Shown: positions 6,415-10,307 of the stretch, piece by piece | Layout: the number at the start of each line of letters is the position of its first letter | Numbering within the stretch: position 1 is the first letter of the stretch | From: Nitrososphaerales archaeon TH5895 | GTDB lineage: Archaea > Thermoproteota > Nitrososphaeria > Nitrososphaerales > Nitrososphaeraceae | DNA length: 10,307 nucleotides | Direction: 5' to 3' | NCBI GenBank assembly: GCA_014523695.1 | Contig: JAATVS010000036.1 | Span: 1-10,307 of the forward strand | Notes under the pieces: model-generated | Seen by the model: the letters and a program-made list of their open reading frames with translations, nothing else | Database searches by the model: none | Told to the model about the DNA's origin: nothing | Translations under genes and position numbers: made by a program

Positions 6415-7695
6415 GTGAAATTGAACCTTCCACGTGGAATGAGAGATTTGGACGCTGCCGAATTATCTAATATCAATTATGTAAGAAATCGATTCATACG
6501 AGCTGCTGATGTGTTTAATTTTAAAATAATTCAGCCCTCTCCATTGGAAATGCTTTCTACCCTCGAAGCAAAAGGGGGTCCTACGATCTCTAATGAAATA
6601 TATAATTTCAAAGACAAAGGCGGTAGAGACATTGCGTTGAGGTTCGATCTCACTGTTGGACTGACCCGTTATATATCTCAGAGAAGAGAAATGAAACTAC
6701 CCATTAAAGCAGCCGCGTTTGGAGGAGTATGGAGGTACGATGAACCTCAGGCAGGGAGATACAGATATTTTCACCAGTGGGATTTCGAGATATACGATAC
6801 CTACAACTTGGAACATGAGGCTGAAATAATTCATCTAACCGCTTCCTTTTTTGACGATTTAGGACTAAAAGTCACGATTGATATTAGTCATAGGGAACTG
6901 CTGGAACAGTACATGAAGCAGGAACTCGGTGTGTCTGACCCCCACCTAACCTTTGAGGTATTTAGGGCAATAGACAAAGTTCAGAAAAAGGGAGTACAAG
7001 CCGTTTATGATGAATATGCGCAAAGAATCACCCCTACTTTACTCAAGCCCCTGTTAGAACTGTCTAGTCGAGTAGGGACAATAAGCGAAATTGAAGAACA
7101 AGAAAGAAATTTGACAAAGCTATCTAGATGGCAAACTCTTAGAGAATTGGTAGGTTCACTGTCAACGCGGGGGGTGACCAACGTAAGAATTAACCTGGGA
7201 ATAGTCCGAGGGCTTGACTACTATTCAGGAACTGTTTTTGAGATATTTGATCCCACGTCTGCTGTAGGCGCGTTAGCCGGCGGTGGTCGGTATGATATAT
7301 TGACATCGGCGTTTGATCGAAGTGACATAGGAGCCATTGGTGTTGCTGGAGGAGTCGAGCGTATTTTGGCAGCATTATCCCATCATGGACTATTGAAAGT
7401 CGAAACCAAACCCTTAGTTTTTGTCGTCTCAGAAAATACTGAGGAATCGGTTTTGAAGATAATCTCAGAATTGAGAGGCGCAGGGATACCATCAGATTAC
7501 GATAGTAGAACTCGATCTTTAAGAAAGCAGTTGGATTATGGATTCTCCATAGGGGCGACCGTTTTAGTAAAAGTAGAACAAAAAGATATTGAAAACAATA
7601 TAACGGTAAAGAACCTGGTTAGCGGTCAGGAAACGAAAGGAAAAGTAACCCAGGTTATAGATCTTGTTTCGAATATCCTTCGATCTAGCAATTGA
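6415..7695 (+). CDS. hisS: Histidine--tRNA ligase
   Basis: This class II aminoacyl-tRNA synthetase charges tRNA-His with histidine using ATP. It is 426 residues from the chosen start. PRGMRDL (6-12) is the normal N-terminus. LRFDLT (75-80) and motif 2, from FGGVWRYDEPQAGRYRY (102-118) to HQWDFEIYD, hold the ATP site. RGLDYYSGTVFE (265-276) is the histidine-specific motif, followed by AGGGRYD (288-294). GVAGGVERI (309-317) is motif 3, and the last 90 or so residues form the anticodon-binding domain. I prefer the GTG at 6415 over the TTG at 6403 because MKLNLPRG is the usual beginning and fits the possible TATA spacing; four extra residues are possible. The gene ends seven bases before a convergent small gene. 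Confidence 0.95.
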   Translation: MKLNLPRGMRDLDAAELSNINYVRNRFIRAADVFNFKIIQPSPLEMLSTLEAKGGPTISNEIYNFKDKGGRDIALRFDLTVGLTRYISQRREMKLPIKAAAFGGVWRYDEPQAGRYRYFHQWDFEIYDTYNLEHEAEIIHLTASFFDDLGLKVTIDISHRELLEQYMKQELGVSDPHLTFEVFRAIDKVQKKGVQAVYDEYAQRITPTLLKPLLELSSRVGTISEIEEQERNLTKLSRWQTLRELVGSLSTRGVTNVRINLGIVRGLDYYSGTVFEIFDPTSAVGALAGGGRYDILTSAFDRSDIGAIGVAGGVERILAALSHHGLLKVETKPLVFVVSENTEESVLKIISELRGAGIPSDYDSRTRSLRKQLDYGFSIGATVLVKVEQKDIENNITVKNLVSGQETKGKVTQVIDLVSNILRSSN

Positions 7696-7702
7696 ATTGC
7701 GG

Positions 7703-7960
7703 CTATATCTCTATCATGCCGGTATTTCTCATTTTAATCATTCCTGAACCTTTTTTTTCATATATGATCCTTATCACTAAATGGGGCGGCTCGTAACTGA
7801 TATACAAATCATTAACTTCCAGCTCTTGGATGTTATAATTGATCTGTATATGTTCTTCTCTGATCCCGTTTTCAATTAATCTTTTCTTTGAACGATCAAT
7901 GATCTGTTCATCTGAAGTATTTGGTGCGAAGAAGACCTTGCCTGAATAAGCAATGTGCAT
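7703..7960 (-). CDS. Small protein of unknown function
   Basis: I do not recognise this 85-residue protein. It begins MHIAYSGKVFFAPNTSDEQI and contains a charged helix-like stretch (18-38, rich in D, E, K, R) followed by two beta-like segments (YISYEPPH and LVIRIIYEKK). It has no signal peptide, membrane span, cysteine or clear nucleotide-binding motif. The frame is open up to a TTG at 8008, but the ATG at 7960 sits 30 bases from a good TATA element and is the likely start of a leaderless message. It is convergent with hisS, with a seven-base gap, and divergent from sdhA. Its reality rests on the promoter match and the lack of any competing gene here. Confidence 0.65.
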   Translation of the reverse strand: MHIAYSGKVFFAPNTSDEQIIDRSKKRLIENGIREEHIQINYNIQELEVNDLYISYEPPHLVIRIIYEKKGSGMIKMRNTGMIEI

Positions 7961-7985
7961 CAGGATGTTCTTAAAATTCAACAAG

Positions 7986-7993
7986 TAAATAAA
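7986..7993 (-). promoter_or_regulatory. TATA box of the small unknown gene
   Basis: The minus strand reads TTTATTTA, centred 30 bases upstream of the ATG at 7960. It lies inside the longer open frame that starts at 8008, so it argues for the shorter protein. A second TTAAACC element near 8015 is a possible alternative for TTG starts at 7984 or 7981. Confidence 0.45.
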
Positions 7994-8067
7994 CCTCTGC
8001 TCTAGCAATTGGTTTAAGCGATCTCAAAAGCAAAATTAATATCGACTTGGTCTGACATTGACAAAGG

Positions 8068-8075
8068 TATTTATG
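8068..8075 (+). promoter_or_regulatory. TATA box of the sdh operon
   Basis: TATTTATG lies about 48 bases upstream of the sdhA start. Transcription would begin near 8098, leaving a leader of about 22 bases that includes GAGGGTG at 8104-8110. Confidence 0.45.
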
Positions 8076-8103
8076 AGATTTGCAATTCACGATATCATCA
8101 CTA

Positions 8104-8110
8104 GAGGGTG
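8104..8110 (+). promoter_or_regulatory. Shine-Dalgarno deciding the sdhA TTG start
   Basis: GAGGGTG matches the archaeal anti-Shine-Dalgarno core and lies nine bases before the TTG at 8120. It also lies five bases before an out-of-frame ATG at 8116. Confidence 0.5.
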
Positions 8111-8115
8111 TTTTC

Positions 8116-8127
8116 ATGATTGACTGA
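8116..8127 (+). other. Four-codon reading frame overlapping the sdhA start
   Basis: ATG ATT GAC TGA begins five bases after the sdhA Shine-Dalgarno and overlaps the sdhA TTG start out of frame. A ribosome initiating here would make three amino acids and stop seven bases past the TTG. It may be chance, or a small regulator of sdhA initiation. Confidence 0.2.
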
Positions 8128-9835
8128 AGTTCTCTCCTACGATGTTCTAATAATGGGCTCTGGTCTAGCAGGACTTCGAGCTGCTATCTCAGCTGCATCA
8201 GTGGACAAGAATTTGAGTATAGCTGTGATTTCCAAGGTTCAGGTAATGCGTTCTCACTCTGTTTCTGCAGAGGGAGGAACAGCTGCTGTGCTATTTGAAG
8301 AGGAAGGAGACAATAGGGAATCTCATATTTACGATACAATTAGAGGGAGCGATTTTCTCGCTGACCAGGATGTTGCGGAGCGACTTGTCTCAGAGGTACC
8401 ATTTGAAATATATCAGCTAGATCATTGGGGAATGCCATGGTCAAGAAAATCAGATGGACGGATCGATCAGCGGAAATTCGGGGGATACTCGTTCCCTCGT
8501 GCAACGTATGCCCAAGATAAAGTTGGATTTTATGAGATGCAGACTTTATACGATACATGCCTGAAACATGAAAACATCCATTTTCTGAACGAATGGTTCT
8601 GCACGTCGATTTTATCTGATGGATCTAACTTTCGAGGATTTACGGCCATTGAGATGAAGACCGGTCAATTTGTAATCATCAAGTCTTCGGCTGGAATTGT
8701 TTGTACCGGCGGTGCAGGCCGAATTTATGGCTTTTCGACCTATGCCCATTCCTCAACACCAGACGGCTTGGATATGGCATATAGAAAAGGATTAGCGCTA
8801 AAGGATATGGAATTTGTGCAGTTTCATCCGAGTGGAATTCTGCCCTCTGGAATCTTGATTACTGAGGGAGCTAGAGGAGAAGGTGGATATCTTGTCAATA
8901 ATCAAGGAGAGCGATTCATGAAGCGATACGCCCCGGAGAAACTTGAACTTGCACCCCGAGACGTCGTTTCGAGAGCTATGATTCGTGAGATACAGGAAGG
9001 GAAGGGCTTCACACACGAGACTGGTATAGAATGTCTTAAGCTCGATCTCTCTCATTTAGGAGGTGAACGTATAAAGGAAAAATTAGCAGGAATTAGGGAA
9101 ATAGGGATCAAATTCTCAGGGATAGATGTTATCGATGAACCTATCGAGGTTAGACCTGTTTGTCATTATATGATGGGGGGAATACACACAAATATTGAAG
9201 GTGAGACAGAAATGAGTGGCCTTTGGTGTGCTGGGGAAGCGGCTTGTAATAGTACCCACGGTGCGAATAGGTTGGGAGCAAACTCTACATCCGAATGTCT
9301 CGTATGGGGAAATATCACAGGGAAACAAGCTGCTAAGTATGCCCAAAAGGCCAGGGATCGAAATATAACAGTGTCTGAACAACAGGTAATCGAAGAGGAG
9401 AAGAGGATCTATGATGGATTATTCCACGGCAGAGGCGATTTAAATCCTTACGAAGTCAAGAAACAACTTGCTGATTTAATGGATTCAAAGGCATACGTAT
9501 TTCGTGATGGAAATACGTTGGCCGAAGCATTAAGAGAAGTAAGGGAGTTGAAACTGGCTTCTTGGAGGCATGTAGATGACAAGGCCAGCGAATATAACAC
9601 TAATTACATTAATGTCATGGAAATCGATTCAATTACACGAATCTCTGAAATTGTCTTAGTAGGAGCATTGAACCGCCAAGAGTCCAGAGGAGCTCACGCA
9701 AGGATAGATTATCCAAGTAGAGACGACGTGAATTATCTAAAGCATACACTTGCATACTACACTCATGAAGGACCAGAGTTACGTTGGCATCCTGTTAGGA
9801 TCACCAGGTATGCCCCCGTTGAGAGGAAGTATTAA
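8120..9835 (+). CDS. sdhA: Succinate dehydrogenase/fumarate reductase flavoprotein subunit
   Basis: This 571-residue catalytic subunit oxidises succinate to fumarate, or the reverse, with covalently bound FAD; it is peripheral on the cytoplasmic face of the membrane. The dinucleotide fold YDVLIMGSGLAG (7-18) opens the protein. RSHSVSAEGG carries the FAD-linking H46. HPSG (236-239), ITEGARGEGG (247-256), APRDVVSR (278-285, catalytic arginine expected at 285), CHYMMGG (348-354) and HGANRLGANS (380-389) form the active site and second FAD contacts, and a complete C-terminal helical domain follows. An in-frame TGA directly upstream (8117-8119) forces the TTG at 8120, because the next methionine (12) lies inside the FAD fold. 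The stop overlaps the next start by one base. Direction of reaction cannot be read from sequence. Confidence 0.95.
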   Translation: MTEVLSYDVLIMGSGLAGLRAAISAASVDKNLSIAVISKVQVMRSHSVSAEGGTAAVLFEEEGDNRESHIYDTIRGSDFLADQDVAERLVSEVPFEIYQLDHWGMPWSRKSDGRIDQRKFGGYSFPRATYAQDKVGFYEMQTLYDTCLKHENIHFLNEWFCTSILSDGSNFRGFTAIEMKTGQFVIIKSSAGIVCTGGAGRIYGFSTYAHSSTPDGLDMAYRKGLALKDMEFVQFHPSGILPSGILITEGARGEGGYLVNNQGERFMKRYAPEKLELAPRDVVSRAMIREIQEGKGFTHETGIECLKLDLSHLGGERIKEKLAGIREIGIKFSGIDVIDEPIEVRPVCHYMMGGIHTNIEGETEMSGLWCAGEAACNSTHGANRLGANSTSECLVWGNITGKQAAKYAQKARDRNITVSEQQVIEEEKRIYDGLFHGRGDLNPYEVKKQLADLMDSKAYVFRDGNTLAEALREVRELKLASWRHVDDKASEYNTNYINVMEIDSITRISEIVLVGALNRQESRGAHARIDYPSRDDVNYLKHTLAYYTHEGPELRWHPVRITRYAPVERKY

Positions 9836-10307
9836 TGAAATCGTCTAGTGAAGATAGGATTCGTGCGGATAGTAATAGACGCGAAAATCATGAAGGTCTC
9901 AAAGCCTGGCTCAATCCTACAAGGTACGGTTGGGAGAGAATTTCATATTGGCTCCAGCGCCTTACAGGCGTATTCCTGCTAATATATTTTGTTGGACATG
10001 TCATCGAAACCAGCTCCCTAGTTGACGGCAAAGATGCTTGGAATGCCATGCTAGAATTGACTCAGACTACATGGGGCCATTTATTCCTGATTTTAGTAAT
10101 TGGAACAAGTACTTTCCACTCTGCCAATGGGATCCGATTGCTGTTTACCGAGACGGGTAGAGGGCTAGGTAAACCGGGTAGGCCTGACTATCCATACTCT
10201 CCCGTTTCGTTGAATTATCGACAGAAATCAGGAATCTGGATAGCCTTGATTCTGGCGGCTACTGCGATGTTATACGGGGCGAGTATCTTGTTTGCAGGAA
10301 TAGACTA
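9835..10307 (+). CDS. sdhC: Succinate dehydrogenase cytochrome b subunit, 3' end cut by window
   Basis: The frame starts with an ATG sharing the last A of the sdhA TAA (TAATG) and stays open for 157 codons to the window end. A charged N-terminus of about 30 residues precedes three predicted membrane helices: about 36-57 (ISYWLQRLTGVFLLIYFVGH), 82-103 and 133-154. S37 and R42 sit where the quinone-site serine and arginine of SdhC occur. FHSANGIRLL (94-103) matches the SdhC motif with the haem-ligand histidine, H95. It should anchor SdhA/SdhB in the membrane and pass electrons to quinone. Overlap with sdhA implies coupled translation, and GAGAGGAAG just upstream is a plausible ribosome-binding site. 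Only a short C-terminal part is likely missing. It could be named SdhC or a fused anchor; the subunit type is clear. Confidence 0.85.
   Translation, partial: MKSSSEDRIRADSNRRENHEGLKAWLNPTRYGWERISYWLQRLTGVFLLIYFVGHVIETSSLVDGKDAWNAMLELTQTTWGHLFLILVIGTSTFHSANGIRLLFTETGRGLGKPGRPDYPYSPVSLNYRQKSGIWIALILAATAMLYGASILFAGID

Noticed and set aside
6390..6470. ATG-started 26-codon frame overlapping the hisS N-terminus, possible frameshift
   Set aside because: The hisS frame already has the normal family N-terminus from 6415, so no extra N-terminal sequence needs explaining.
1..10307. Mobile elements, CRISPR arrays, toxin-antitoxin or defence genes
   Set aside because: No transposase, integrase, regularly spaced repeats, attachment-site duplication beside the tRNA, or defence-type motifs were seen. 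The window is core chromosomal content.

Overview
The window reads as chromosomal DNA of an archaeon. The evidence is an archaeal-type tRNA with bulge-helix-bulge introns, the archaeal/eukaryal ribosomal proteins L7Ae, S28e and L24e, a short aIF5B, archease, and TATA boxes about 25-34 bases upstream of start codons, several of which would give leaderless or very short-leader mRNAs. The L7Ae and S28e sequences look most like Thaumarchaeota or another TACK-type lineage to me. That is recall rather than a search, and a Thermoplasmata-like or other archaeal origin is not excluded. The content is mostly core housekeeping genes, with no mobile element, CRISPR array or defence island visible.

Layout. 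At 6-149 (minus strand) is a tRNA-Leu gene that only folds sensibly if two introns are removed, giving anticodon UAG. A gene-free stretch of about 670 bases (150-822) follows, holding the tRNA promoter, a few short inverted repeats and the glmM promoter. glmM (823-2214, phosphoglucosamine/phosphohexose mutase) stands alone. Next is a tight translation operon, L7Ae - S28e - L24e - ndk - infB (2296-5353), with its own TATA box. Its leader of about 33 bases can fold into a kink-turn containing the Shine-Dalgarno sequence of the L7Ae gene. Two minus-strand genes follow, thioredoxin (5429-5764) and archease (5881-6327). hisS (6415-7695) runs divergently from archease, a small unknown gene (7703-7960, minus) converges on hisS, and finally a succinate dehydrogenase operon begins, sdhA (8120-9835) then the membrane anchor sdhC (from 9835, cut by the window end).

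How they fit together. Most of the window serves translation: a tRNA, ribosomal proteins, an initiation factor, an aminoacyl-tRNA synthetase and archease, the partner of the RtcB ligase that joins tRNA exons. NDK supplies NTPs including GTP, ndk and infB abut with no spacing, and IF5B uses GTP. GlmM feeds UDP-N-acetylglucosamine for glycosylation, thioredoxin handles thiol redox, and SdhA/SdhC link the citric acid cycle to the quinone pool.

The two observations most worth checking are the two-intron tRNA-Leu(UAG) and the kink-turn in the leader of the L7Ae operon, which would allow L7Ae to control its own translation. I found no convincing unknown multi-gene system.
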